Origin: Ardenticatenaceae bacterium
Lineage (GTDB): Bacteria; Chloroflexota; Anaerolineae; Promineifilales; Promineifilaceae
Direction: 5' to 3'
Assembly: GCA_020634375.1 (NCBI GenBank)
Contig: JACKBX010000007.1
Location: 62,001-126,000 of the forward strand
Length of the DNA: 64,000 nucleotides
Shown: in pieces, positions 1-8,861 of the stretch
How positions within the stretch are numbered: the first letter of the stretch is position 1
Layout of the letters: every line of letters begins with the position of its first letter
Position numbers and translations under genes: made by a program
The notes under the pieces: model-generated
Databases searched by the model: none
The model's input: the letters and a program-made list of their open reading frames with translations, nothing else
What the model was told of the DNA's origin: nothing

Positions 1-1188
1 TGCTTCGCGCACAATGGTCGCCGCTTCCGTGGCGATATTGGCCAGGGCGGTGATGTGCCCCATTTTGCGGCCGGGGCGGGCTTCGGCTTTGCCGTAGAGG
101 TGCAGTTTGACGTGGGGGTGGGTAAGTACGGCCGTCCAATCAGGGTGGTTGCTGGGTTCTGACTGCTGGTCGTTGGCAGGAAACCACAAGTCGCCAAGCA
201 AGTTGGCCATGGCGGCAGCACGCAGGTAGCGGGTGCTGCCCAAAGGCAGGCCGCAAATGGCACGCAGTTGCTGCTCAAATTGGCTGGTGACGCACGCTTC
301 GATGGTCAGGTGGCCGGAGTTGTGTGGTCGGGGAGCGATTTCGTTGAGCAGGAGACGGCCGTTTCCCAACAAAAAGAACTCCACGCACAACACTCCCACC
401 ACGTCCAGCCCTTCCAGCACGGCCCGCGTCAGGCGAACGGCTTCCTGCGTGACCCCTGGCGGCACGTCCGCCGGAGCCTGCGAAATGTCCAGAATGTGGT
501 GAACGTGGCTGTTTTCGATCTGGCCGTAATGGGCGAAAGAACCGTCCAGCCCGCGTGCGGCCACCATCGAAACCTCGCGCTCAAATTCCACAAATCCTTC
601 CAAAATGGCGGGTTGGTGGTGGATGGCCTCCCAGGCATTTGCAGCAAGAGATTGGCGATTGGCGATTGACGGTTGGCGATTGACCATTGGCGATTGACCA
701 TTGGCAATTAGCACCTGCCCTTTACCATCATAGCCGGAAGTGGCGGTTTTGAGGATGGCGGGGGTGCCGATTTTTTCTAATCCAGTCAGCAAGGTTTCTA
801 ACGAGGTTACTTCCGCAAATGGCGCGGTGGGTAAGCCTTGAGCGACGAAGAATTGTTTTTCGCGCAGGCGATTTTGGGCGACGTGTAAGACGTTTGCGCC
901 GGGGCGGAGGGGGGCGAATTCTTGGCAGGCAACGGCCGTTTGCGTTGGAACATTCTCAAATTCATACGTCACCACGTCCACACTTTGGGCGAAGTGCTGC
1001 ACCGCATCTAAATCCTCATAGGCGGCGGCAAATTCCTTGTCAGCAATCTGGCCCGTCGGCGAATCGCTGTCTGGTGAAAGGACATGGATGCGGTAGCCCA
1101 TTTGCCGGGCGGCAATGGTTAACATGCGCCCAAGTTGGCCGCTGCCGAGGATGCCAATGGTGGCAGGGGGAAGGATTTTATTGCTCAT
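1..1188 (-). CDS. purK: N5-carboxyaminoimidazole ribonucleotide synthetase PurK (partial)
   Basis: Reads from an ATG at 1188 and runs off the left edge, so the C-terminus is missing. PurK uses ATP and bicarbonate to carboxylate aminoimidazole ribonucleotide in de novo purine synthesis; PurE, encoded just upstream, rearranges the product. Visible are the N-terminal nucleotide-binding loop GILGSGQLGRM (residues 12-22), YEFENVP, the ATP-grasp loop TSGYDGKGQ and LNEIAPRPHNSGH. The start overlaps the stop of the preceding membrane gene by 11 bases, which suggests coupled translation. Odd: about 20 extra residues rich in N, Q, S and R, encoded by a heptamer repeat at 651-710, follow GKGQVL directly without breaking the frame. 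Identity is secure; activity with this insertion is inferred from the intact frame. Confidence 0.95.
   Translation of the reverse strand, partial: MSNKILPPATIGILGSGQLGRMLTIAARQMGYRIHVLSPDSDSPTGQIADKEFAAAYEDLDAVQHFAQSVDVVTYEFENVPTQTAVACQEFAPLRPGANVLHVAQNRLREKQFFVAQGLPTAPFAEVTSLETLLTGLEKIGTPAILKTATSGYDGKGQVLIANGQSPMVNRQPSIANRQSLAANAWEAIHHQPAILEGFVEFEREVSMVAARGLDGSFAHYGQIENSHVHHILDISQAPADVPPGVTQEAVRLTRAVLEGLDVVGVLCVEFFLLGNGRLLLNEIAPRPHNSGHLTIEACVTSQFEQQLRAICGLPLGSTRYLRAAAMANLLGDLWFPANDQQSEPSNHPDWTAVLTHPHVKLHLYGKAEARPGRKMGHITALANIATEAATIVREA
651..710. repeat. Heptamer tandem repeat inside purK (GGCGATT family)
   Basis: Variants of GGCGATTGACCATTGGC repeat with a 7-base period. The block is read in frame by purK and adds about 20 residues after the ATP-grasp loop. 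The same family recurs inside purL at 5412-5454 and 8527-8602. Confidence 0.8.
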
Positions 1189-1825
1189 TTGATAACCACG
1201 CCTGGCAATCTACTGGCGGAAAATCTACGGGTGTAAGCTGCCAGTTTGTTTTGATTCTTGTTTCCGAATTTTCATAGACATAAATACAGGCGGTTTCACC
1301 TGTTGATTTATTGCTGTGCCGGGCATAACAGGCAAATAGATAGTCATTATTACCGTTTTTGCTATTATCCGTTACTGTCCAGATATGGTTGTCTTCTAGC
1401 AGGCGAAAACCAGAAAAATCTTGTCTTGGGTTAAGCATATTTTCGTAGTAGTTCTTAACATCTTCAACGGAATCAATGGTGGACGATTCTTGTTGATATT
1501 GCCAAGAGGTCGGTGCTATTAAAATCCCATTGGCGTATTCTGGAAAATAGCAGTTGCCGGTTAAGAAGTGAAGGGCATGGGTCTCTACTATCCAGGGATA
1601 GATGACAAAAATGAGCAGAATAGAAATGGCAGAAAGCAAAATAAGCAGAAGCCAAAGAGAGAGTGGTGCCGAAACGAGGACAAACACTGCCCGTTTCCCC
1701 CTATCGAATAAAGTTGGCATGGCACGTTGAGCAAACAATCTTTGCGATAGTTTGTACATGATGAGTATGCTGATAAGTAACGCCACGAGGAGTGTCGTCA
1801 GAAAAACGGCTTGTATAGGAGTCAT
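1178..1825 (-). CDS. Membrane protein of unknown function in the purine operon
   Basis: A 215-residue protein that I do not recognise. Two hydrophobic segments are clear, at about residues 5-25 and 47-78 (the second long enough for one or two spans), followed by a soluble C-terminal domain of about 135 residues containing four cysteines and several aromatic residues. It lies 19 bases after purE and overlaps the purK start by 11 bases, so it is almost certainly cotranscribed with the purine genes. Nothing in its sequence links it to purine chemistry; the soluble domain is probably outside the membrane (inference from the hydrophobic N-terminus). The ATG at 1825 is the first in frame. Confidence 0.7.
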   Translation of the reverse strand: MTPIQAVFLTTLLVALLISILIMYKLSQRLFAQRAMPTLFDRGKRAVFVLVSAPLSLWLLLILLSAISILLIFVIYPWIVETHALHFLTGNCYFPEYANGILIAPTSWQYQQESSTIDSVEDVKNYYENMLNPRQDFSGFRLLEDNHIWTVTDNSKNGNNDYLFACYARHSNKSTGETACIYVYENSETRIKTNWQLTPVDFPPVDCQAWLSNEQ

Positions 1826-1844
1826 TGGTTTAATGGTCTCGTGA

Positions 1845-2342
1845 CTATTTTTCAGGCGGCAAAGTGTCGCTCAGAACTTTTTCTGTTTGTGCCTGGCGAA
1901 AATGTTCGAGTTTTTGGCGATATTCAGGGTATTTGTTGCCCAAGATGGCAATGGCCAGCAGGGCAGCGTTTTTCGCGCCTGATTTGCCGATTGCCATTGT
2001 GCCCACAGATACGCCGCCGGGCATTTGTACAATGGAGAGGAGCGAGTCCAAGCCATTCAGCGCCCGGCTTTGCACGGGCACGCCGAGGACGGGCAGCACG
2101 GTGTGCGCGGCGGTCATGCCCGGCAGGTGGGCGGCCCCGCCAGCCCCGGCAATGATCACTTCGAGACCACGGGAAACGGCCGTTGCTGCATATTCGGCCA
2201 TCCACCCCGGTGTGCGGTGCGCAGAAACCACTCTTGCCTCAAAGGGCACACCGAACTCCTCTAGTGTTTCCGTTGCATGGCGCATCGTTTCCCAGTCAGA
2301 TGTGCTGCCCATAATAACGCCTACTAATATTTGTTCAGTCAT
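1845..2342 (-). CDS. purE: N5-carboxyaminoimidazole ribonucleotide mutase PurE
   Basis: A 165-residue protein, the usual length for class I PurE, which moves the carboxyl group of N5-CAIR to carbon 4 to give CAIR. The family motifs GSTSDW (near residue 12), SAHRTP and AGGAAHLPGM are intact. The start chosen is the ATG at 2342, because it begins MTEQILVGVIMGSTSDW and overlaps the purC stop in an ATGA arrangement; the open frame extends further upstream but those residues do not belong to the family. Its partner PurK is two genes downstream. Confidence 0.97.
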   Translation of the reverse strand: MTEQILVGVIMGSTSDWETMRHATETLEEFGVPFEARVVSAHRTPGWMAEYAATAVSRGLEVIIAGAGGAAHLPGMTAAHTVLPVLGVPVQSRALNGLDSLLSIVQMPGGVSVGTMAIGKSGAKNAALLAIAILGNKYPEYRQKLEHFRQAQTEKVLSDTLPPEK

Positions 2343-3295
2343 CCTTTGCCCCTTTGCGTTAAATTCTTCCTGATCCTGTCCACAACTGGCTGCTCTCCGG
2401 GCACAAATGCTTGTCCAGTCAGCTTCTCGTATGCCGTCATGTAGCGTGCGGCGACTTGGGCGATAAAGTTTGGAGGCATGGTGGGAGGTATCCCATCGCC
2501 GCGATAGCCTTGGGCGGCGAACCATTTGCGCATAAACTCCTTGTCGAAGTTTTCCGGCGTGACGCCGGGCTGGTAACTGTCTGCCAGCCAGTAGCGACTG
2601 GAGTCGGGGGTGTGAATTTCGTCAATGAGGGTGAGACGGCCGTTCACCAACCCCATCTCATATTTCGTATCCACCAAAATCAGCCCTGCCTTACGGGCCA
2701 ACACCTGCCCACGCGCAAACAACGCCAGCGCCGCCACCTCTATTTCTTCCCACAACTTTGCCGACACAATGCCCCGCGCCACAATTTCCTCTTTAGTAAT
2801 GCGCTCATCGTGCCCGCCTTGTTCCGCTTTGGTTGTGGGCGTGATGATGGGCTGCGGCAGCGGGTCATTTTTGCGCAGGTCATCCGGCAGCGAAATGCCA
2901 TAAGGCTGTCGCTCTCCTTGCTCGTACAAATACCACAAGGATGTTTTGGTGACACCGGTGATGTAGCCGCGCACAATGACTTCAATCGGCAGTGGCTGCG
3001 CTTCGTGGGCAATGGTCACGTTGGGATCAGGCACGCTGATGACGTGATTGGGCACAAGATCGGCCGTGTTCTCAAACCACCACGCGCTTAACTGATTCAA
3101 CACTTGCCCTTTGTACGGAATCAATCCCAGTACGCGATCAAAGGCAGAAATGCGGTCTGTCGTTACCAGCATACGCTTTCCTGCTTGCAGATACACGTCA
3201 CGTACTTTGCCTTCGTATTTCTCGCCCAATTCAGAAAAATCTGTGCCACTTAAACAATAGGGAATGGCTGCCAGTAGGTCTTCATGCGTTAACAT
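2339..3295 (-). CDS. purC: Phosphoribosylaminoimidazole-succinocarboxamide synthase PurC
   Basis: A 318-residue SAICAR synthetase, which joins CAIR and aspartate using ATP. It is of the longer form (about 300 residues, like yeast Ade1) rather than the roughly 240-residue form. GKVRDVY, TDRISAFDRVLG and IDEIHTPDSSRYW mark the nucleotide- and substrate-binding parts. The ATG at 3295 follows a GAGGTGG ribosome-binding site about 5 bases upstream; an ATG at 3355 lies inside the preceding gene and gives unrelated residues. The stop overlaps purE by 4 bases. Confidence 0.97.
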   Translation of the reverse strand: MLTHEDLLAAIPYCLSGTDFSELGEKYEGKVRDVYLQAGKRMLVTTDRISAFDRVLGLIPYKGQVLNQLSAWWFENTADLVPNHVISVPDPNVTIAHEAQPLPIEVIVRGYITGVTKTSLWYLYEQGERQPYGISLPDDLRKNDPLPQPIITPTTKAEQGGHDERITKEEIVARGIVSAKLWEEIEVAALALFARGQVLARKAGLILVDTKYEMGLVNGRLTLIDEIHTPDSSRYWLADSYQPGVTPENFDKEFMRKWFAAQGYRGDGIPPTMPPNFIAQVAARYMTAYEKLTGQAFVPGEQPVVDRIRKNLTQRGKG

Positions 3296-3317
3296 AATCC
3301 ACCTCTCGTCACTTGAT

Positions 3318-4949
3318 TCAGTTTGTTTGCACCTGGTAAATACGGACACCCGCATGGTCGTAGACCAATTCGCCCGGTGGCGTGATTGAGCCTTGCATCA
3401 GGTTTTGCTCAAACGCGCCCTGGTAAATATATGTGATCCCCCACTGTTGGATAAAGTCGCTGCGCCAGGTAGCAGGGGTTTGTTGATTCCAAAATTGCTG
3501 CACATTGGCAAGTTTCTCTGCCAAATTGGTTGTATGGTCGAGGTGTCCGCCAAAGGTATGCCCAGGGGCGACTCGTAGTAAGTAATTGGCAATGGGGTAA
3601 TCGGATAGGTACACATCAGTGGTCGTGGAGTGTTCACCAAGCCAAATCATGGCCTGTACTTCGCTTTGCGGCATGTAATAGGGAAACCCTGCTGACTGCT
3701 GTGCGCCTCTTGCTGTCCAAATAGGGATGATGAGGGCGGTGGGAAGCACGGCCGTTATAAACACCCGCCGTAATGATGCCAAAGGAGTAGGCGTATAGCG
3801 GGAAAAACTTTGGAAGAAACGCCCCTGCTGCAAACGTGGCAGCAGCCCCTCCTCCAGGCCAACCGCTGCCAAAGTTGCTATGGGCACAAACAACCCCAAC
3901 GAAAAGCGCCCGGTAAATTGCACAGTGGGCAAATACAGTGCCAGGCAGTTCATGCCCGCCCAAAGCCAGATGAATGGAAGGGACGAATACATCCGCCGCA
4001 CTTGCGCCCGCAAGGCAAACAACGCCAGGATGGCAAGTATCCCCCAGCCAATGAGTGTGCCCGACAGCGGTGGTGGCTGAATGACGTGTTCTTGCTGGGC
4101 GTATTGTGCAAAATAGGGGTCTTGGTTAACCCACACAGCATAATAAAATAACAGCGGCAAGAGGGGAGTGAGTATAACACCTGCTCGCAGCCATTCTGCC
4201 CAGGGAACGCGGCGCTGCTGCACGGCACGCATGAGCATGAACGCTCCGATAACCAACCCTAAAATGGGTACGTGGTAAACGTAGGTCAAACCGGCAAGCA
4301 TGGCAACGACGGCCGTTTCCCCCGCCACCCGCCAGGGATGAGTGCTATTTTGCAGCTTCAGAACCAGGCCAAATGTCAGCGCTTCCAGTCCCAGTCCCAA
4401 GGCAAAATGGGGCGTGTGAAAGAAATCCATAAACCCCGTCCATTCTGGCGAATAGAGGTCTGGGGCAATTCTGCCGCTGCCCGGCCAAAAGACGTTTACC
4501 AACCAGCCCAACCCGCCGCCCAACGTGATGAATATCCAGGCTGTTTTTTGCAGTTGCGGTTTGTTGGGGAAGGCTTGCCGCACCCAAAAAAGGAGTGCGA
4601 ACAGGGCAAAGAGGACGCAAAGCAGGCGAAGGATGTGAAAAGAGAGAACGGCCGTTTCTGCACTGGGTTGTACTAATTTCCCCCAAAGTAGATAGGGCAG
4701 CAGCATCAGGCGCGGCTGCCAGGGTTCCGGCGTCGAGGTGAAATTGTACAGCCACATGCCATCTTTTCCCTGACGCATGGCTGATAGATAAACAGGAAGA
4801 TCATCGTGATTGACAAACGAGCCATTAAACACCTGCCCTGCTGGCGCAGCAAGCCAGGCCAGCAGGTAAGGCAGCGTTATCAGCAAAAGAATGAGAAGCA
4901 CCCAGGGCCACAGGGCCAACATAGTGAGTTGTTGTTTTGATTTGACCAT
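3318..4949 (-). CDS. Polytopic membrane protein, glycosyltransferase-like, in the purine operon
   Basis: A 543-residue protein with about ten or more hydrophobic segments. The layout recalls membrane glycosyltransferases that use lipid-linked sugars (GT39/PMT-like): an acidic loop after the first helix (NGSFVNHDDLPVYLSAMRQG), alternating helices and loops, and a C-terminal soluble part of about 130 residues (from around MPQSEVQAMIWLGEH) that probably faces outside. The family is assigned from architecture only. The ATG at 4949, reading MVKSKQQLT, lies 4 bases after the purL stop, and the gene ends 22 bases before purC, so it sits inside the purine operon with no evident link to purines. The frame is open for 57 bases further upstream, but those overlap purL. 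Confidence 0.75.
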   Translation of the reverse strand: MVKSKQQLTMLALWPWVLLILLLITLPYLLAWLAAPAGQVFNGSFVNHDDLPVYLSAMRQGKDGMWLYNFTSTPEPWQPRLMLLPYLLWGKLVQPSAETAVLSFHILRLLCVLFALFALLFWVRQAFPNKPQLQKTAWIFITLGGGLGWLVNVFWPGSGRIAPDLYSPEWTGFMDFFHTPHFALGLGLEALTFGLVLKLQNSTHPWRVAGETAVVAMLAGLTYVYHVPILGLVIGAFMLMRAVQQRRVPWAEWLRAGVILTPLLPLLFYYAVWVNQDPYFAQYAQQEHVIQPPPLSGTLIGWGILAILALFALRAQVRRMYSSLPFIWLWAGMNCLALYLPTVQFTGRFSLGLFVPIATLAAVGLEEGLLPRLQQGRFFQSFSRYTPTPLASLRRVFITAVLPTALIIPIWTARGAQQSAGFPYYMPQSEVQAMIWLGEHSTTTDVYLSDYPIANYLLRVAPGHTFGGHLDHTTNLAEKLANVQQFWNQQTPATWRSDFIQQWGITYIYQGAFEQNLMQGSITPPGELVYDHAGVRIYQVQTN

Positions 4950-4953
4950 ATAT

Positions 4954-7900
4954 TTATTGTCCCTTATGAGCAAACTGGATTCCATTGACAAACAAAGCCA
5001 GCCCACTCATGCCTCGTTCGCCACGATGGTAGCGGGGGTGCTGCCAGGGGAAAATGTGATTTTCGGGATGTGGCATCAGCCCCATGACGTTGCCCGCCGG
5101 GTTGCACAACGCGGCAATGTCTAGCACGGAGCCGTTAGGGTTCGCCGGGTAGGGGAGTGGAGATTGATTGCTGTTTACTGAATACTGATTACTGGGCACT
5201 GAGTATTGGAGCGGGATCAGGTTTTGGGCTTGTAGGGCTGCCAGAGTCGCTTCATCCTTCACGGCCAGGCGACCTTCGCCGTGTGCAACAGGGCAGTAGA
5301 TGGGTTCCTCCAGCCCGTTGGTGAAAATGCTGAGGCTGGCTGGATGCGGTTGCAAATAAACCCAGCGGCATTCAAAATGACCAGACTGATTATAGGTCAA
5401 GGTGACGTTGCGGTTGGCTATTGACGATTGACCATTGGCAATTGGCAATTGCAACAATCCTGCTTTGACCAAAACCTGGAAGCCGTTGCAGATACCGAGT
5501 ACCGGACGGCCGTTTCCCGCAAACTCTCGCATCTGTTCATTCAGCCGATACTGCAAATCCACCGACCACAACACACCCGCACCGAGGTCATCGCCATAGG
5601 AAAATCCACCGGGTACAATCAGCATCCCGTAATCCAACAGCCGCCGCCCCCCTGCTAATAGCTGATTGATATGCACCACCTCTGGCGTGCCGCCTGCCAA
5701 CTCCACCGCCAGCGCCGCATCATGGTCACGGTTTGTGCCGTTGGCGTGCAGGATGAGCACTTTGGGGCGAGAATCGGTAATCAGTGGACGGTAATCAGTA
5801 ATCGGTGAGTGGTATTCAATCGACTTACTGATTACTGAAAACGGATCACTACTTTCTGGAACATGACCGTGCCACGCCTCTTCCAACTCATGCAGTGGCA
5901 AATTGATGACCGCCTCTCCCGTTGCAGAAGAGATGCGCAGCGCATTGCCGCCAATAACGCCGATGCAGTTATACGGTACGTCAGCCAGAATCTGGTCAAG
6001 CTGCGGCATATCGCTTGGGCGCACTTCAATCAGAAACCGGCTGAGACTTTCGCTGAAGAGGATGGCATCGTCAGCAGAGTAAGCCCAATATGGGTCGCGG
6101 GGGATGCTCATTAACTTAGCTTCTATGCCCAATCCGCCTGCCAGGCACATCTCGGCCAGCGCCACGGCGATGCCCCCTTCGCTGCAATCGTGGCACGCCT
6201 GCACGATCCCGGCCTGGATGGCCTGGTGCAGCTTGCGGAAATGGGTGAGAGCGTTGGGCACGGGCTTGGGAACGTGTTGGTGCTGCGGCCGTATCTCGCC
6301 GCCAACCATGCCATAATGGCTGCCGCCTAATTCTGCGCCGGTTTCACCAACGACGATGAGGAAGCTCCCCGCCTGTTTTAAGTCCATGCTGCTGGTCTTG
6401 TTGACGTCGGGCACAATGCCCAGCGCGGAGATGAGCAGCGTGCCGGGGATGGCATGTTTTGCGCCATCTGCACCGGTGTACTCGTTGTTCAGGCTGTCTT
6501 TACCGCTGATGAAGGGGGTTTGGTAGGCGATGGCGGCATCGTAGCAGCCTTGGGCTGTGCGCACCAGGCTGCCCAGGCGGTCGGGCAGATTGGGATTGCC
6601 CCAGCAGAAATTATCGAGGATGGATACCTGGTCGGGATCTGCTCCGACAGCGACGACGTTGCGCAGGGCCTCGTCAATGGCAGCGTAGGCCATTTTGTAA
6701 GGGTCGTGGTCGGTGTAAGCGGGGCAAATGCCGTTGGAGAGAGCAGCCCCTTTTTGAACTGCGAATGATGAATTGTGAATGATGAATTGTGAATTGATGG
6801 GGACGATGACGGCCGCATCTGATGGGCCGTGATTGGCGGTGCCGGTGAGGGGTTTAACGGCCGTTCCCCCCTGTACCTCGTGGTCATATTTGCGAATCAC
6901 ACTTTCTTTGGAGCGAATGTCGGGGTGAGCCAGCAGGTGCAGCAGCGCCTGAGCAGAGGAGATTTTTTCCCCTCCGCTCCCCTGCTCCTCTGCCCCCTTG
7001 CTCCCTTGCCAGACGGCCGTCAACTGCCGCCGCGGGAGGCCATTGTGCAGAAAGTCCATGCTCAGGTCGCCCACTTTGCGCTCACCGTAGAAGATTTCCA
7101 TACGGCCGCTGGGAACAAACGTACCCAGGATGGTTGCTTCCACATCTTGCCCGGCGCAAATGGCTTGCAGGCGCGGTAAGTTGGCGGGGGGCACGGCCAG
7201 CACCATGCGTTCTTGGGCTTCACTCAGCCAGATTTCCCAGGGGCGCAGGCCGGGATATTTGAGCTTGACGTCTTGCAACTGCACCTGTGCGCCCATGTGC
7301 TCGGCCATTTCGCCCACGGCAGAGCTGAAGCCGCCTGCGCCGCAGTCGGTGATGGCGCTGTAGAGCTGTTCGTCACGCGCTTGCAGCACTACTTCTTGCA
7401 CCTGTTTTTCCATGATGGGATTGCCAATTTGCACGGCCGTTCCTGCAATCTCACTCGTCTGCACATCCATTTCCATACTGGAGAAAGTAGCCCCACGTAG
7501 GCCGTCGCGTCCGGTGCGGCCGCCAATCGCCACTATCAAGTCGCCAGGCTGCACTTCCGTGGGGTGGGAATCACGCGGCAAAATACCCAGGCAGCCGCAA
7601 AAAACCAGCGGGTTAGCGGTATAACCGGGATGATAATGGATGGAGCCGTTCACTGTAGGAATCCCCATTTTATTACCGTAATCCTCAATGCCGTTGACCA
7701 CGCCATCGGCGATGCGTGCCGGGTGCAGCACCCCTGCCGGTAACTCGTCGTGGGCCATGTCTGGCGGGCCAAAGCAGAGTACATCCGTGTTGGCGATGGG
7801 GCGGGCGCTAACGCCAATCACATCGCGCACCACGCCGCCGACGCCGGTGTTTGCGCCGCCAAACGGCTCCAGAGCAGAGGGGTGATTGTGCGTTTCTGCC

Positions 7901-8811
7901 TTAAAGGCCAAGTCAAACTGCTCGTCAAAGGCGATGATGCCAGCATTGTCTACAAAGGCAGAGCGCACCCAGGGCTTGTCAATTTGTTCTGTGGCGGCGC
8001 GGATATACTGCTTGAGGATGCCGTCTATCATTTCTGTTTGCCCGTCAGGGCCGGTATACTCGATTAATGCTTTGAAAGTTTTGTGAACGCAGTGCTCGCT
8101 CCAGGTTTGCGCCAGCATTTCCAGTTCCACGTCGCTGGGATCGCGTTTTTCACTTTGGTAATAGGCGCGGATGGCCTGCATCTCTGCCAGGTCGAGAGCC
8201 AGGCGGCGCTGCTGGCTGATGGTGAGCAGCACATCGTCTTCAGCATCACGAATGGCGATGATGTCTACCGTGTCATCTGCTTCCTGATAGGCGAAAAAGG
8301 GCGGGGTAATGGCCTCATTGAGTGTAAAGCGTTGGATGACGGGGTTGGCAAATATTTCGCGGGCTAGCGCCTGCTGTGTGGCCTCATCCAAATCGCCGCT
8401 GAGGATGTGGCGCTGTCCGCTAGCGGCACGTTCCAGCCCGGTGATGCCCAACAGATGGGCGGCATGGTGCAGGCTGGCGGCTGGCGGGTCGGTGACGCCG
8501 GGGAGCAGGGTGACATCAATAAAACGGTTAATTGGCAATGGCCAATGGTCAATGGTCAACAGGGTTTCGTTGTCAATTGTCAATTGATTATTGACTATTG
8601 AGAACTCTTCAGTGACGGGATCGGTTAGCAGTTCTTCTGCAAGTCGGGTGGCATTGTCGGGAGTGATATTCCCTTGCAGGAAGACGAGACGGGTGGCGTA
8701 GCAGTCGGTCAGTTGTGTATAACCCAATTGATGGGCGGCGTGCAGATGGGGGCTGCTTTGGTTTTCTCCTGAGCGTGGTTTGATTTCGATGCAAAAGGTA
8801 TTTGTTGTCAT
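4954..8811 (-). CDS. purL: Phosphoribosylformylglycinamidine synthase, fused PurL-PurQ form
   Basis: A 1285-residue single-chain FGAM synthase that converts FGAR to FGAM with glutamine and ATP. The synthase part carries QTWSEHCVHKTF and the ETHNHPSALEPFGG signature; the C-terminal glutaminase carries GICNGFQ (nucleophile cysteine) and MPHPE (catalytic His and Glu). This fused form is best known from gamma-proteobacteria and eukaryotes; many other bacteria split it into PurS, PurQ and PurL. The ATG at 8811 follows an AGGAAA site. Six stretches rich in N, S, Q, I and P are encoded by heptamer repeats read in frame: one near the N-terminus, two between conserved synthase blocks, one at the synthase/glutaminase junction and two in the glutaminase. 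All catalytic motifs flank them intact. First gene of the purine operon. Confidence 0.97.
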   Translation of the reverse strand: MTTNTFCIEIKPRSGENQSSPHLHAAHQLGYTQLTDCYATRLVFLQGNITPDNATRLAEELLTDPVTEEFSIVNNQLTIDNETLLTIDHWPLPINRFIDVTLLPGVTDPPAASLHHAAHLLGITGLERAASGQRHILSGDLDEATQQALAREIFANPVIQRFTLNEAITPPFFAYQEADDTVDIIAIRDAEDDVLLTISQQRRLALDLAEMQAIRAYYQSEKRDPSDVELEMLAQTWSEHCVHKTFKALIEYTGPDGQTEMIDGILKQYIRAATEQIDKPWVRSAFVDNAGIIAFDEQFDLAFKAETHNHPSALEPFGGANTGVGGVVRDVIGVSARPIANTDVLCFGPPDMAHDELPAGVLHPARIADGVVNGIEDYGNKMGIPTVNGSIHYHPGYTANPLVFCGCLGILPRDSHPTEVQPGDLIVAIGGRTGRDGLRGATFSSMEMDVQTSEIAGTAVQIGNPIMEKQVQEVVLQARDEQLYSAITDCGAGGFSSAVGEMAEHMGAQVQLQDVKLKYPGLRPWEIWLSEAQERMVLAVPPANLPRLQAICAGQDVEATILGTFVPSGRMEIFYGERKVGDLSMDFLHNGLPRRQLTAVWQGSKGAEEQGSGGEKISSAQALLHLLAHPDIRSKESVIRKYDHEVQGGTAVKPLTGTANHGPSDAAVIVPINSQFIIHNSSFAVQKGAALSNGICPAYTDHDPYKMAYAAIDEALRNVVAVGADPDQVSILDNFCWGNPNLPDRLGSLVRTAQGCYDAAIAYQTPFISGKDSLNNEYTGADGAKHAIPGTLLISALGIVPDVNKTSSMDLKQAGSFLIVVGETGAELGGSHYGMVGGEIRPQHQHVPKPVPNALTHFRKLHQAIQAGIVQACHDCSEGGIAVALAEMCLAGGLGIEAKLMSIPRDPYWAYSADDAILFSESLSRFLIEVRPSDMPQLDQILADVPYNCIGVIGGNALRISSATGEAVINLPLHELEEAWHGHVPESSDPFSVISKSIEYHSPITDYRPLITDSRPKVLILHANGTNRDHDAALAVELAGGTPEVVHINQLLAGGRRLLDYGMLIVPGGFSYGDDLGAGVLWSVDLQYRLNEQMREFAGNGRPVLGICNGFQVLVKAGLLQLPIANGQSSIANRNVTLTYNQSGHFECRWVYLQPHPASLSIFTNGLEEPIYCPVAHGEGRLAVKDEATLAALQAQNLIPLQYSVPSNQYSVNSNQSPLPYPANPNGSVLDIAALCNPAGNVMGLMPHPENHIFPWQHPRYHRGERGMSGLALFVNGIQFAHKGQ
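5160..5210. repeat. Heptamer repeat inside purL (ATTACTG family)
   Basis: TTTACTGAATACTGATTACTG-type units with a 7-base period, read in frame just before the PANPNGS segment of the glutaminase domain. Confidence 0.75.
5412..5454. repeat. Heptamer repeat inside purL (CAATTGGC family)
   Basis: Units of the CCATTGGCAATTGGC type, read in frame in the glutaminase domain directly before RNVTLTYNQSGHFECRW. Confidence 0.75.
5772..5851. repeat. Heptamer repeat at the PurL/PurQ domain junction
   Basis: About 80 bases of AATCAGT/ATTACTG units, partly self-complementary. They are read in frame as a linker rich in S, I, T, Y and P between the synthase and glutaminase domains. Confidence 0.75.
6763..6797. 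repeat. Heptamer repeat inside purL (TGAATTG family)
   Basis: Two adjacent copies of ATGATGAATTGTGA, read in frame as INSQFIIHNSSF between VIVP and the KGAALSNGI block. Confidence 0.7.
6967..7009. repeat. Pyrimidine-rich heptamer repeat inside purL
   Basis: CTCCCCTGCTCCTCTGCCCC-like units with a period near 7, read in frame as a Gly/Glu/Gln/Ser-rich loop (QGSKGAEEQGSGGEK). Confidence 0.6.
8527..8602. repeat. Heptamer repeat inside the purL N-terminal region
   Basis: TTGGCAATGGCCAATGGTCA and TCAATTG units over about 76 bases, read in frame as a segment rich in N, I, T and L directly before FIDVTLLPGVTD. Confidence 0.75.
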
Positions 8812-8826
8812 GGGTTTCCTCAAAAG

Positions 8827-8861
8827 AAAAACTCCCGTCAGGTGTGTTGAGGGGAGTTTTT
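8827..8861 (-). promoter_or_regulatory. Attenuator-like hairpin in the purL leader
   Basis: Read on the minus strand, AAAAACTCCC (8861-8852) and GGGAGTTTTT (8836-8827) form a perfect 10-bp stem ending in a T run, 16 bases before the purL start. This is the shape of an intrinsic terminator placed between promoter and first gene. A second hairpin, CTACAAGA/TCTTGTAG (8892-8910), lies just upstream and could be part of a switch. A -10-like TATACT occurs at 8931-8926. No known purine-sensing riboswitch core was recognised, so the signal is unknown. Confidence 0.55.

Noticed and set aside
8827..8861. A T-box or known purine riboswitch before purL
   Set aside because: The T-box sequence AGGGTGGNACCGCG is absent and I cannot find a conserved purine or PRPP aptamer core; only the terminator-like stem is supported.
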